A stretch of DNA of 64,000 bases from assembly GCA_904377845.1 (NCBI GenBank), contig CAJFGR010000012.1, positions 48,902 through 112,901 on the forward strand, in the 5' to 3' direction. Every line of letters begins with the position of its first letter. Position 1 is the first letter of the stretch. This document shows, piece by piece, positions 52,286-60,427 of the stretch. Under the pieces are notes generated by a model. It saw only the letters and a program-made list of their open reading frames with translations, was not told where the DNA came from and searched no databases. Origin of the DNA: an uncultured Ruminococcus sp. (GTDB taxonomy: Bacteria; Bacillota; Clostridia; Lachnospirales; Lachnospiraceae). The position numbers and the translations under genes are program-made.

Positions 52286-52379
52286 GACAATATTTCAAAG
52301 ATCAGATATATGGCGCTGGCATTTGAGTGCGGGCCGGCGCTGATGTAACTCCAGAGATGCGGACAGAAAGGACGATGCT

Positions 52380-52772
52380 ATGGGATGGGGATTCGCATTT
52401 GCATTAGGTTTAATTCTTGTGTTTTATCTGCTTTATATCAACGGACTGCTTATATTCAGCGCTAAAACTGCGGCGATATTTGCCGGTTATGTAAGAAGAA
52501 ACGGAAATGCGCAGCTTCGATTTGCAGCTTGCAGCGGACGGATAAAACGAGTGATAAGATTTCGTGATCCGGGGATTTACCATTTTACATATCGTTCGGA
52601 AATATCAGATGGAACGGTTGCGGTAAAGGTTCTGGATGCAAAAAGGCGGGAAGTAATATCCTGTATGGGGACAAATTACGAGACGAAACTGGAAGTAGAA
52701 AGGGAAAAGAGGTATTATCTAGTTTTTCTGTTCAGAAATGCGACGGGGAAATGCAGCGTGATTTGGAAATGA
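52380..52772 (+). CDS. Membrane-anchored small protein of unknown function
   Basis: 130 residues. One N-terminal span (about 4-28: GFAFALGLILVFYLLYINGLLIF) followed by a basic, beta-rich domain (FRDPGIYHFTYRSEISDGTVAVKVLDAKRREVIS) that looks like a small sandwich with KCSVIWK at the end. Gene preceded by an AAAGGA site. No family recognised. Confidence 0.6.
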   Translation: MGWGFAFALGLILVFYLLYINGLLIFSAKTAAIFAGYVRRNGNAQLRFAACSGRIKRVIRFRDPGIYHFTYRSEISDGTVAVKVLDAKRREVISCMGTNYETKLEVEREKRYYLVFLFRNATGKCSVIWK

Positions 52773-52780
52773 AAAAAGGA

Positions 52781-52810
52781 TTGAAGAGGTGGAATATATC
52801 ATGATAGAAT
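52781..52810 (+). promoter_or_regulatory. Promoter of the putative toxin mRNA
   Basis: TTGAAG (52781-52786), an 18-base spacer and TAGAAT (52805-52810). Transcription would begin near 52817, at the GGAGCAACCG that pairs with the 3' end of the same transcript. Confidence 0.6.
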
Positions 52811-52877
52811 GAGCTACGGAGCAACCGTGTTGCAGGGTGGCTGACCTCTATTCTTACATAGAATGGAAGTGGTGCTG

Positions 52878-52970
52878 ATGGACAAGAAGCCATTTGACTT
52901 TAAAGACCTGATGGCTTTTGGAATGTTCATACTGGCATTGCTTACATTCGTATTTACGTTTATGAAGTAA
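52878..52970 (+). CDS. 30-residue hydrophobic peptide, holin-like type I toxin
   Basis: A charged start (MDKKPFDFKDL) followed by one membrane helix (MAFGMFILALLTFVFTF) and a final MK. The shape matches the Hol_Tox (putative holin-like toxin) peptides of Firmicutes. GAAGTGGTG lies before the ATG. No such gene would be called by length alone; support comes from the flanking pairing arms, the two opposed promoters and the shared terminator hairpin. It would insert in and damage the cell's own membrane if made in excess. Confidence 0.65.
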   Translation: MDKKPFDFKDLMAFGMFILALLTFVFTFMK

Positions 52971-53018
52971 TGCATTAAGCATAGAAAGACCACCCCGGTA
53001 ACTTTGGCGAGTAATGAG
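52900..53018 (-). ncRNA. Predicted antisense RNA (antitoxin) to the toxin mRNA
   Basis: On the minus strand TTGACC (53054-53049) and TAGAAT (53030-53025) have an 18-base spacer, like the toxin promoter. The transcript would start near 53018, run through the ACCACC/GGTGGT hairpin and into the toxin coding region. The 3' end is not defined; 52900 is a guess. Pairing with the toxin mRNA would block it or mark it for decay. Confidence 0.45.
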
Positions 53019-53023
53019 GTGGT
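52989..53023. terminator. Hairpin shared by the toxin mRNA and its antisense RNA
   Basis: ACCACC (52989-52994) pairs with GGTGGT (53018-53023); the loop contains TTTGGCGAGTAATGA. It is present in both strands' transcripts and would supply the loop where the two RNAs first meet. On the minus strand CTTTCT follows the stem. Confidence 0.5.
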
Positions 53024-53146
53024 AATTCTATGTTATCTCTTTATTATAGGTCAACCCCTTGTGGGCGGTTGCTCCTTTTCTATTAAGAATATAGCATATC
53101 CAGAGAAAAGATTCAAGATTATACGTCTGTAGAAAAAGGATAAAAG

Positions 53147-53392
53147 ATGATTTTCAAGAAAGCTGAAGAAAGGCAGAGCAGGCGTTATAAAGTGCTGGAT
53201 ATGCTTGTAAAGGAATGCTATGTGAGGAATATTACAGCAATTTCGCTTGAGGCAAGTCTGAGTGAGATCGAAAAAAACCGGGAAAAAGGGAAAAGACTGC
53301 ACCAGAAAATATTTCTGGCGATTCTTTCGGGGCTGATTGCTCTGGCCGTATCTCTGTTCTTTATCTGGATTTTGGGAGTGATTCCGTCATAG
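53147..53392 (+). CDS. Small membrane protein of unknown function
   Basis: 81 residues. A basic, helical N-terminus (about 1-50) is followed by one membrane span near 54-76 (IFLAILSGLIALAVSLFFIWIL). AAAAGGAT site. No family recognised. It is a plausible tail-anchored protein. Confidence 0.55.
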   Translation: MIFKKAEERQSRRYKVLDMLVKECYVRNITAISLEASLSEIEKNREKGKRLHQKIFLAILSGLIALAVSLFFIWILGVIPS

Positions 53393-53461
53393 CGGGATCC
53401 ATTTATATCCGGATTAATGGTCTGCGGGTGAGAAAATCAGAAAATATCGGAGGAATCTATC

Positions 53462-53911
53462 ATGGAGAGAAAATCGATCGCACAGGAATACTACATATTG
53501 GTGACGGATAAATACAGCGTACTGCCGTCAATGCGAAGAGAGGAATCGGGCGCAGGGCTTGCAGCGGCGGCATTTATGGATCTTCTGTCTGCGGGGATTA
53601 TTGCTGAGGAAAAGAAGAAAATTGAGGTAGTTAAAGATCTGCCCTATGAGTTGAGACACCTTCAGCCACTATATGTATATCTGAGAGAAAAACATTGCTA
53701 TGCAAACAAAATAATGACGGATTGGCATTCGGGCAGCAGGTGCAGACAGCTCATGGAACTGATTGGAAGATCTTTGCAGGAGGCCGGTCTGGCGGAAGAA
53801 GAAATGGAACCTGCTGATATGGCTCTGTTCTCCATTTTAAAGGAATCTAAAAATCTGAATCAGTGCGGTAAGGCGGAGATCGGAGACGGTTTCCGCTTTT
53901 TAAATGCGTGA
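53462..53911 (+). CDS. Possible GPP34-like protein, shorter than the family
   Basis: 149 residues, soluble. SIAQEYYILVTDKYSVLPSMRREESGAGLAAAAFMDLLSAGIIAEEKKKIEVV resembles the opening of bacterial GPP34 (GOLPH3-like) proteins, which bind phosphoinositides in eukaryotes and have unknown roles in bacteria. The family is usually over 200 residues, so this copy may have lost its end, or the match may be superficial. GGAGG lies before the ATG. Confidence 0.45.
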   Translation: MERKSIAQEYYILVTDKYSVLPSMRREESGAGLAAAAFMDLLSAGIIAEEKKKIEVVKDLPYELRHLQPLYVYLREKHCYANKIMTDWHSGSRCRQLMELIGRSLQEAGLAEEEMEPADMALFSILKESKNLNQCGKAEIGDGFRFLNA

Positions 53912-54006
53912 AGTGATTTGTCAGATATAAAGTAAAGAATATGGCTTTTCATATATGTTTTTGGTACAATAAAGGCAGTTGGATTTTACAGAAAGAAGGT
54001 GATTTT

Positions 54007-54813
54007 TTGGTAGAAGTTCTATTTGGCGAGAGCGAAGCGGGTTCTATGAAAATCGCAAAGAGTACACAAAATCCAGAGGATTCGTATAAGGTTATCTGTC
54101 TTGGTTTCATGATGGATATCGGGGATATAAAAGAAAGCGTGAACAGCCAGTATCGAAAAGATCTGATCTACTCCATGTATGTACAGGATCAGTGGGGCAG
54201 AGACAAGGAACTGAACGAGGAGTGCCAAAGGCTGGGAGATGCTTACGGTAATGAACTGAATCGTTTACAGGAGTTTCTCGAGAAAGGTGAGTCTATTAGG
54301 ATCTGGTACAGTAACGCGCCATATTCTATTTGCGGTTTCTATCACCTGTGCAGCCTTTTGCAGAATTGCGAAAATGAGATCTTCGTTGTAAAGCTGCCGG
54401 AGTATGAAGTGCGGCAGGATAATACGATTGTTTCATATAGTCACTGGGGTGAAGTATTTCCGGAAGAATTTGCTCAGTATCTGTCGCATGAAAAGAAACT
54501 GAGCAAAACGGAGTTGAAAATGTATGCATGGAGCTGGGCGGAACTTCAGGAGGACAACAGTCCTCTGCGTGCTGTGGTAAACGGCAGGGTACTCGGTGTC
54601 CCTGAAGATTTTTATGATTTCCTGATCTGGAAAAGGATCACAAAGAAACCGGAAAAGGAGGCCCGCCTGCTTGGACATATTCTCGGGAATAACCTGATCG
54701 GTGTAGGAGACTGGTGGTACGCACAGAGGATTGAAAAGCTGATCAGTCAGGGAAAGATCAAGGTAATCGAAGATTCAGAAAAGAAATATGCCAGACAGAT
54801 ATGTCTTGCATAA
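54007..54813 (+). CDS. DUF1835-domain protein
   Basis: 268 residues from a TTG at 54007, chosen because GAAGGTG precedes it and the family begins with a strand like VEVLFGESEAGSMKIAK. RIWYSNAPYSICGFYHLCSLL near 100 is the DUF1835 core; the C-terminal part (about 165-260, WSWAELQEDNSPLRAVVNGRVLGV) fits the DUF3658 domain that follows it in two-domain members. Function unknown; soluble. An upstream in-frame ATG (53941) has no site. Confidence 0.75.
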   Translation: MVEVLFGESEAGSMKIAKSTQNPEDSYKVICLGFMMDIGDIKESVNSQYRKDLIYSMYVQDQWGRDKELNEECQRLGDAYGNELNRLQEFLEKGESIRIWYSNAPYSICGFYHLCSLLQNCENEIFVVKLPEYEVRQDNTIVSYSHWGEVFPEEFAQYLSHEKKLSKTELKMYAWSWAELQEDNSPLRAVVNGRVLGVPEDFYDFLIWKRITKKPEKEARLLGHILGNNLIGVGDWWYAQRIEKLISQGKIKVIEDSEKKYARQICLA

Positions 54814-54859
54814 GAAGAGTACAGAGATGAAGAATGCTTTGGAGATTTAGGAGGAGAAC

Positions 54860-55462
54860 ATGGATTTTACAAAGTTTAAATGGACAAGAGAACCGGAGAG
54901 TTACACAATAACAGAGGACACGGTGGAGATCGTCACAAAGCCGCATACGGATTTGTGGCAAAGGACATATTATCATTTCCGGAACGATAATGCACCTGTC
55001 TTTCAGATGGAGACGGAGGAAGAGTATTTCAGCTTTATAGTAAAGACCAATTTTGCGGAGAGCCACCATCGGTTTGACCAGTGCGGTATCGTGATGTATC
55101 TGGACAGCGAGAACTGGCTGAAAGGTTCTATTGAGTATGAAAATGAAGAATATCAGCATTTGGGAAGTGTTGTGACGAATGAAGGATATTCAGACTGGGC
55201 GACCACAGTCATAGGAGCTGATGTGAAGTCCATGTGGTATCGTTTCAGCCGCAGGGAGGATGATTACTGTATCGAGTGCTCTGAGGACGGAATCCATTTT
55301 CAGCAGATGCGCATCTGCCATATGCACAAAGGAAAGGGAAAGATCCGGTTCGGTATCTATGCCTGCTCTCCGGAGGATTCTTCGTTTAAGGCGGTATTTT
55401 CCAATATGCAGCTGACAGAGTGCCAGTGGAAAGCCCATGACGGACAGCAGCCGGATGAGTAA
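54860..55462 (+). CDS. DUF1349 (concanavalin-like) protein
   Basis: 200 residues. WTREPESYTITEDTVEIVTKPHTDLWQRTYYHF at the start, QCGIVMYLDSENWLKGSIEYENEEYQHLGSVVTNEGYSDWAT near 75-115 and KIRFGIYACSPEDSSFKAVFSNM near 165 are clear DUF1349 signatures. These are beta-jelly-roll proteins related to the glucanase fold, often called regulation of enolase protein-like; a substrate is not known. AGGAGG before the ATG. Confidence 0.85.
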   Translation: MDFTKFKWTREPESYTITEDTVEIVTKPHTDLWQRTYYHFRNDNAPVFQMETEEEYFSFIVKTNFAESHHRFDQCGIVMYLDSENWLKGSIEYENEEYQHLGSVVTNEGYSDWATTVIGADVKSMWYRFSRREDDYCIECSEDGIHFQQMRICHMHKGKGKIRFGIYACSPEDSSFKAVFSNMQLTECQWKAHDGQQPDE

Positions 55463-55475
55463 ACGGAAGGGCAGA

Positions 55476-56084
55476 ATGAAGAAAAATAATAAAAGAAAAC
55501 GCTCGGCTAAGATCCTTCTTGTGATCATGGGGCTGCTCATTATTTATACAGGCAAAAATATATATGACATCTGGTCATTCAGTACAGTTGATCAGAAGTG
55601 CAGGGCGGATGTGGCGATTATTCTGGGAGCGGCGGTATATACTGAGGAACCCTCTCCGGTGTACAAGGAGCGCATCAACCATGGGATTACACTGTATAAG
55701 GAAGGCTATGTAGATAAGATTATTGTTACAGGCGGATCGCCTGACGGTTCGGAGATGTCCGAAGCCTCAGTAGCAAAAAAGTATCTTCTGGAGCAGGGAA
55801 TCCCGGATGAGGTGGTGTTTACAGAAGATACGTCTACGATCACGCAGGAGAATCTGGAAAACTCCAAGGTGATCATGGATGAATATGGTTATGAGACTGC
55901 AATTATTGTCAGCGACCCGCTTCATATGAAACGGGCGATGCTTCTGGCGGAGGACGCGGGCATCAAGGCGTACAGTTCGCCGACACATACTACGAGGTAT
56001 GTCAGCCTGCGGACAAAGATTCCGTTCCTTTTGAGGGAGACATTTTATTATATCGGATATCAGTGGTATCGTTTAATATTTTAA
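55476..56084 (+). CDS. YdcF/SanA-family (DUF218) membrane protein
   Basis: 202 residues. A basic N-terminus and one membrane helix (about 11-29), then the DUF218 domain: DVAIILGAAVYTEEPSPVYKERINHGITLYKEGYVDKIIVTGG near 46-88, EDTSTITQENLENSKVI near 122 and AIIVSDPLHMKRAMLLAEDAG near 147. SanA is linked to envelope barrier function and vancomycin sensitivity in enterobacteria; here the role is unproven. ATG 55476 is preferred for GGAAGGG; ATG 55455 is the alternative. Confidence 0.85.
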   Translation: MKKNNKRKRSAKILLVIMGLLIIYTGKNIYDIWSFSTVDQKCRADVAIILGAAVYTEEPSPVYKERINHGITLYKEGYVDKIIVTGGSPDGSEMSEASVAKKYLLEQGIPDEVVFTEDTSTITQENLENSKVIMDEYGYETAIIVSDPLHMKRAMLLAEDAGIKAYSSPTHTTRYVSLRTKIPFLLRETFYYIGYQWYRLIF

Positions 56085-56105
56085 TTACGAAGGGAAGAGA
56101 ATAAG

Positions 56106-56444
56106 ATGATCATCGAGGGAAATCAGAAAGAACTTGACGCTATGAAAGAATTTCATAAGGGAAACCGCAAAGAAGGACTCAGGCTGCAGGAGGAGTTCGC
56201 AGCGGAATTTCGAGAGGAATATAGGGACAAGGATCACTGCCCCTGTAAAAAGGCCTGCCGCTATCACGGCAACTGCAAGGAGTGCGTGGCGATCCACAGG
56301 GCGCATCAGGAGCACGTGCCGAACTGTATGAGACCGCTGCTCAATAAGAAGATAAAACTTCTGTCCGAACTTACCGAACATACGATCGCAAATGAGATCG
56401 AGCCTCCGAAAGAGGTTCTGAGAAAAGAATTTCAGCAGGACTAA
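56106..56444 (+). CDS. Cysteine-rich putative zinc-binding protein (DUF6485-like)
   Basis: 112 residues. The centre has CPCKKACRYHGNCKECVAIHRAHQEHVPNC (about 40-70), with Cys and His spaced for one or two zinc ions, and is flanked by charged helices. This resembles DUF6485 proteins of Clostridia. No function known. Confidence 0.65.
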   Translation: MIIEGNQKELDAMKEFHKGNRKEGLRLQEEFAAEFREEYRDKDHCPCKKACRYHGNCKECVAIHRAHQEHVPNCMRPLLNKKIKLLSELTEHTIANEIEPPKEVLRKEFQQD

Positions 56445-56491
56445 GAGCTCTTTTCAGCAGCATGGAGAAGAGTGAAAGGAAAAGGGTGAAC

Positions 56492-56998
56492 ATGATATTT
56501 GATTTTTATCCGTGGACACTGGATATTGATGTAGACGCGACAAAGAAACTGTATATACAGAATAATTTCGCAGAGGACAAGATGGTAAATGAGAGATTTG
56601 TGAATGCTTTTACAAAAGAACAGAAAGCATTTTTTGATTCTGTGGGAGTTGATCCCATGCGAGTGCGCGCGGAAGAGAAAGTCCATGATATACCGGATGA
56701 CGGAGAAGTGCAGGGCGGAAAAGTTTATATACGCACGTTTGATTTCCTGATGTGCGGAAAATTTATCGCTTTGCCGGATTTTTACAGGGAGCTGTACAGT
56801 GACGAAGAGATGTTCGGAGATACCCTGCCGGAAGCTCTTGAGACGACGCAGACTGATGAAGATAAAATGCCGATTTATGATCTGGGAGAATTCGGTGTTA
56901 TATTTAAGCATCCGTATTTCAGAGATCCGCAGAAGTTTTCGGAATGGGAGTGCGGTTATATTCTGGGCTCTATATTGACGATGAAAGATCTGCAATGA
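56492..56998 (+). CDS. Hypothetical protein
   Basis: 168 residues, acidic and soluble. MIFDFYPWTLDIDVDATKKLYIQNNFAEDKMVNERFVNAF begins the protein; FDFLMCGKFIALPDFYRELYSDEEMFG and FGVIFKHPYFRDPQKFSEWECGYILGSIL follow. I do not recognise a family with certainty. ATG 56492 is chosen because AAAAGGGTG precedes it. Confidence 0.6.
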   Translation: MIFDFYPWTLDIDVDATKKLYIQNNFAEDKMVNERFVNAFTKEQKAFFDSVGVDPMRVRAEEKVHDIPDDGEVQGGKVYIRTFDFLMCGKFIALPDFYRELYSDEEMFGDTLPEALETTQTDEDKMPIYDLGEFGVIFKHPYFRDPQKFSEWECGYILGSILTMKDLQ

Positions 56999-57016
56999 AT
57001 AGAAGAGGGTGATGAA

Positions 57017-57697
57017 ATGACAGAGACAACCTTGCTTATGGAAAATTTTTACATACTTGACGACGGGCGCGTAAGGCAGTTCCTGATTACAGGTGAAGAT
57101 GAAGCGCTGCTGATTGATACCGGTTTTGAGGACAGTCATGTATACGAGGCAGTCAGGAAGATTACGGATCTGCCGGTCAGAGTCGTTTTGACACATGGAG
57201 ATGTGGATCATGCGGGCGGACTGAAAGATTTCGGAAAATGCTGCCTACACAAAGCGGATTGGCATCTTGTAAAAGGCGACATAGAACTTGAACCGCTTTC
57301 CGAAGGAGATGTGTTTGTGTGCGGTGGTTATCGTTTTGAGACGATTGAGATTCCCGGTCATACATATGGGAGCGTGGCGTTTATCGATCGGGAGAAAAAA
57401 CTTCTTCTGCCCGGTGATTCCGTGCAGAAAGCAGGGCCGATTTTTATGTTCGGGAGTCACCGGAATCTGGATCTTTATATCGAAAGCCAGAAAAAGATGT
57501 GCGCTCTGGCGGATCAGGTGGAGACGATTTTACCCTGCCATCATGAATATCCCATTGGTCCGGAGTATATCGGAAGAAATCTGGAAGATGCGCTGGCGCT
57601 GAAAAACGGAGAACTGACAGGAGAAAAGCATCCGTATCTGCCCTGCTATTCTTACAAGGGAAAGTGGACGGAGTTCTATTATGAAAACGAGACATAA
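57017..57697 (+). CDS. Metallo-beta-lactamase-fold hydrolase
   Basis: 226 residues. The zinc motif THGDVDHAGGL (HxxxDH) is near 60, IPGHTYGSVAFID supplies a further His near 114, LLPGDSVQ the bridging Asp near 132, and LPCHHEY the last His near 176. It is a general hydrolase of the glyoxalase II type; substrate unknown. RBS AGGGTG. Confidence 0.85.
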   Translation: MTETTLLMENFYILDDGRVRQFLITGEDEALLIDTGFEDSHVYEAVRKITDLPVRVVLTHGDVDHAGGLKDFGKCCLHKADWHLVKGDIELEPLSEGDVFVCGGYRFETIEIPGHTYGSVAFIDREKKLLLPGDSVQKAGPIFMFGSHRNLDLYIESQKKMCALADQVETILPCHHEYPIGPEYIGRNLEDALALKNGELTGEKHPYLPCYSYKGKWTEFYYENET

Positions 57698-57704
57698 ATA
57701 AGGA

Positions 57705-57968
57705 GTACGGTTTTACCTTTTACAGGAGCTGAGGCGTTCCGGGGCAGATAAGATAGTAGTACAGGAAGTCAATAAAGGAAAACTGTATATAGGAGAATCC
57801 GCGGGAGCGGTCATAGCCTGTCCGGATATCGGTTACTGCATCGGTATGGACAATCCTGAGAAAGCGGCGGAGAAAGCAGTTAAAGAATATAATTCCAGGC
57901 TGGACTTAGAAGTAATAACTGATAAGCAGGTTATACAGGTTGAAGATAAAAGTTACAGAACGCTATAA
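57705..57968 (+). pseudogene. Remnant of a peptidase E (Ser dipeptidase) gene
   Basis: An 88-codon open stretch without its own start reads FYLLQELRRSGADKIV, VNKGKLYIGESAGAVIACPDIGYCIGMDNPEKA and then AVKEYNSRLDLEVITDKQVIQV. The first parts match the middle of peptidase E, with the nucleophile Ser in GESAGA; the tail matches its end. The N-terminal half (about 90 residues) and the segment with the catalytic His (the DFYPLPHYxNFPFK region) are missing, the latter without changing frame. It follows the MBL-fold gene directly. Confidence 0.7.
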
Positions 57969-58020
57969 AGTCTGTAAAGAAATTAATATATTTACAAATA
58001 AGAGATGGGGGGAGGTTGAG

Positions 58021-58224
58021 ATGATGAAATGTCCATATTGCGGAAATGAAATGCAGGAAGGAAAAATCTGTGCTATAGGTAGCGGTGCAGCGATGGAATG
58101 GAAAGACAGGGAGGAGTCATTCAGGCTGAACAGTGAGCCTAAGATGGTGGCAGTCATAAACGGAGACCGCATTGAGGGATACCGTTGTAAAAAATGCAGG
58201 AAGATCATCGTGGGGTATGAGTAA
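58021..58224 (+). CDS. Small zinc-ribbon protein (DUF6487-like)
   Basis: 67 residues. MKCPYCGNEMQEGKIC at the start and YRCKKCRKIIVGYE at the end form a two-knuckle zinc ribbon around a short beta region. GGGGAGG lies before the ATG pair at 58021. The frame is open upstream into the peptidase E remnant but without a start site. Function unknown. Confidence 0.75.
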   Translation: MMKCPYCGNEMQEGKICAIGSGAAMEWKDREESFRLNSEPKMVAVINGDRIEGYRCKKCRKIIVGYE

Positions 58225-58244
58225 TCAGGTGGAGGGATACCGAT

Positions 58245-58901
58245 ATGGTTACTGTAGTTATGGCGCTGCTTTTTGCGCTTGAAGGAGTAATCCTTACAAT
58301 CACGGCAATTGTCACAGGAATCAAACACTCTGATTTTCCGGATGTCAGAGTCGGATATCATGTACGTGACGCAATGGAAAGTGAGGAGAAATGGGAAGAT
58401 TTGAATGAAACGGCAGGACTGGTAAGCGGTACATTTGCTGTAATATTTTTTGCCACAGCCATATTAGTGTATTGGGAAAGGATAGATTCATACTGGTCAA
58501 TTGTGTTGTTTTTTATCTTTTCTATTATCGCGATAGGAAGTGTGATGCTTATTCCGGCTTATTTTCTGAAGAAGTCAGTACGAGTGAGAAAAAAAGCAAA
58601 AAAGATAATAAGAAATGTTTTAATAGTGGTTTTTACTGTTGACGTAGTCTGGATCGTCTGGCTGTACGCCTATTATCATACAAAAAACGCCGATAATCTT
58701 CCAACACTAGAAAATTTACAGGCTGATGATCTGGACGATCTTGCCGGTTATAAGCGTGGCCAGCTGATCAGTGTGTGGCAGGAGCCGGATGATACGATCA
58801 GTGCAGATCAGGATGTGTGGGTACTGGACGGAGACGAGTATCTTCTGGTGACATATGGAACAGGCGGCAAGGTAAAAGAAGCTGAATTTGTAATTCCGTA
58901 G
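58245..58901 (+). CDS. Membrane protein of unknown function
   Basis: 218 residues with four spans (about 3-25, 62-82, 88-110 and 125-145), then a soluble tail (about 155-218: YKRGQLISVWQEPDDTISADQDVWVLDGDEYLLVTYG) that looks like a small beta domain of the kind found in proteins that gauge folding at the membrane. I cannot name it. It starts 20 bases after the zinc-ribbon gene. Confidence 0.65.
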   Translation: MVTVVMALLFALEGVILTITAIVTGIKHSDFPDVRVGYHVRDAMESEEKWEDLNETAGLVSGTFAVIFFATAILVYWERIDSYWSIVLFFIFSIIAIGSVMLIPAYFLKKSVRVRKKAKKIIRNVLIVVFTVDVVWIVWLYAYYHTKNADNLPTLENLQADDLDDLAGYKRGQLISVWQEPDDTISADQDVWVLDGDEYLLVTYGTGGKVKEAEFVIP

Positions 58902-58956
58902 TTTTAAACAGAATTGACAGAAAATGTCAGGTTAATGCTAAAGGGAGAGGAGAAGT

Positions 58957-59454
58957 ATGAAGAAAAGAACATTTATAGAAGTAAAACCGGGGCCGGGAAT
59001 GCAAGAGATAGGTGATCTCCCGATATTATTGAAAAGATGTATAGACGAGGGTTTTCCTCTTGGCGCCATAAGCCGGGCGACGAAACTGCCGGAGTCGGAA
59101 CTGCAGGAATACCTGAACGGGAACCTGCCATCGGATTTCTCGAGGACAGAATACCTTAATATATTTCTGATACTTCTGCTGCATGAAAAGCCTGTATCAG
59201 ACACTTACTATCGTGGTTTGATGGACGAGCTGACCCGCGTCTTTGACATTCCGAACGAGACGATCGCACGCTATGCAGGAGTGAGTGTGGATGAGCTGAA
59301 CGCATTTGAAAACAGCGATAAGAGAGAACAGATCGAGAGATGCATTGCACATCTTTTTGTCACGTTTATACGGGATCCCAGATTTACGTGTGAAAACGGA
59401 CCATGGGTAATCACAGGTTGCGGGGAATCGGAGGAGAAAGAAGAAAATCAATGA
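58957..59454 (+). CDS. Putative regulator with two HTH-like segments
   Basis: 165 residues, soluble. Two segments look like helix-turn-helix units: AISRATKLPESELQEYLNG near 35 and TIARYAGVSVDELNAFENS near 102, spaced as an internal repeat. The C-terminus holds FIRDPRF and GPWVITGCGES. This resembles HTH-domain proteins of Lachnospiraceae but I know no defined target. GGGAGAGG before the ATG. The next gene overlaps its stop. Confidence 0.55.
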   Translation: MKKRTFIEVKPGPGMQEIGDLPILLKRCIDEGFPLGAISRATKLPESELQEYLNGNLPSDFSRTEYLNIFLILLLHEKPVSDTYYRGLMDELTRVFDIPNETIARYAGVSVDELNAFENSDKREQIERCIAHLFVTFIRDPRFTCENGPWVITGCGESEEKEENQ

Positions 59455-59942
59455 GCCGATACTTAACAGACGAGCAACAGAAGATCAGAGAGATTAAAGA
59501 GAATAAGAAACAGTATCTGGATCTCCTTCTGCTTGCGGATGAACAGGAAGATATGATCGACCGGTATCTTGAGAGGGGAATTATGTACGTTCTTGACGAT
59601 AACGGCATTAAAGCGGAATGCGTGGTGACAGACGAGGGAGACGGAATATTGGAGATCAAGAATCTTGCCGTAACGCCCGACTCTCAGAGACGTGGATATG
59701 GGAGACGAATGATCCGATTTCTTGCAGACACTTACAGTGGGCGTTATGATATTCTGCAGGTCGGCACAGGGGACAGCCCCTTGACGGTGCCTTTTTATGA
59801 AAGCTGCGGATTTTGGAGATCCCATGTGGTGAAAGGATTTTTCACGGAGTATTATGACCATCCGATCTATGAGGGCGGGCGACAGCTTGTCGATATGGTA
59901 TATCTGAGAATGAGTCTGACCTCTGAAACCGATCGGAAATGA
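59451..59942 (+). CDS. GNAT-family N-acetyltransferase
   Basis: 163 residues. ILEIKNLAVTPDSQRRGYGRRMIRFLADTY near 68-97 contains the acetyl-CoA loop, and FYESCGFWRSHVVKGFFTEYYDHPIYEGG near 121 the late motif. The N-terminus is an alpha-helical extension. It overlaps the HTH-like gene by four bases and so is probably coupled to it. Acceptor unknown. Confidence 0.85.
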   Translation: MSRYLTDEQQKIREIKENKKQYLDLLLLADEQEDMIDRYLERGIMYVLDDNGIKAECVVTDEGDGILEIKNLAVTPDSQRRGYGRRMIRFLADTYSGRYDILQVGTGDSPLTVPFYESCGFWRSHVVKGFFTEYYDHPIYEGGRQLVDMVYLRMSLTSETDRK

Positions 59943-59965
59943 TTGGCAAAAGCAGGAGAAGAGTT

Positions 59966-60375
59966 ATGAAATTACATTATAAAGGGAAATATGATCTGCA
60001 TCCCGAATCCCTCCCGCATGGTGAACATATGCCGGGCGCCGTTAAATTCAAAGAGGCGGAAGATTCAAAAGAACTTGCTGTAATCGCAAATGTATTGTGT
60101 CTGGTGATCATGGTTGTGCTGGCTGTTCCCGCTTTCATTCGATGCGGGAAATATATCCGGGCAGATTATTGGCAGATAAGTGTAGGATGTCTGGCAACCC
60201 TGCTTGTTTTGTTTCCCCACGAACTGCTCCATGCGGTTTGTTTCAGGAAAGATGTGTATCTATATACCAACTGGGCGCAGGAGATTATTATAATGTGTAT
60301 AATGCTGTGACGCAAATGCCAAAAGGCGCAAGAACATATATGTATCAGTTTAATTCTTACTGGTATATGCCTTAA
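59966..60375 (+). pseudogene. DUF3267 membrane protein broken by an internal deletion
   Basis: ATG 59966 with AGGAG opens MKLHYKGKYDL and continues through two membrane helices and the HELLHAVCF motif (near residue 83) to VYLYTNWAQ, then stops at 60310. In the next frame AGDYYNVYNAVTQMPKGARTYMYQFNSYWYMP follows and ends at 60375; this is the normal C-terminus of the family. About 60 residues with two further helices are missing at the joint (near 60277-60285), which also changes frame. DUF3267 proteins are putative zincin-like membrane proteases; this copy is not functional. Confidence 0.8.
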
Positions 60376-60427
60376 GATAAAGGAAATCCTGTCGTATCGG
60401 GCAAAATAATTTATAAGGAGAACACCT

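Larger units (their letters stand above)
52818..53080 (+). other. Candidate type I toxin-antitoxin locus: 5'-3' pairing arms around the toxin gene
   Basis: GGAGCAACCG (52818-52827) is the exact complement of CGGTTGCTCC (53066-53075), and GGCTGACCT (52839-52847) nearly complements AGGTCAACC (53048-53056). The right arm is followed by TTTTCT, so the arms would join the two ends of one mRNA of about 265 bases and also form its terminator. Such long-distance end pairing is known in type I toxin messengers, where it hides the ribosome binding site until the RNA is processed. Confidence 0.65.
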
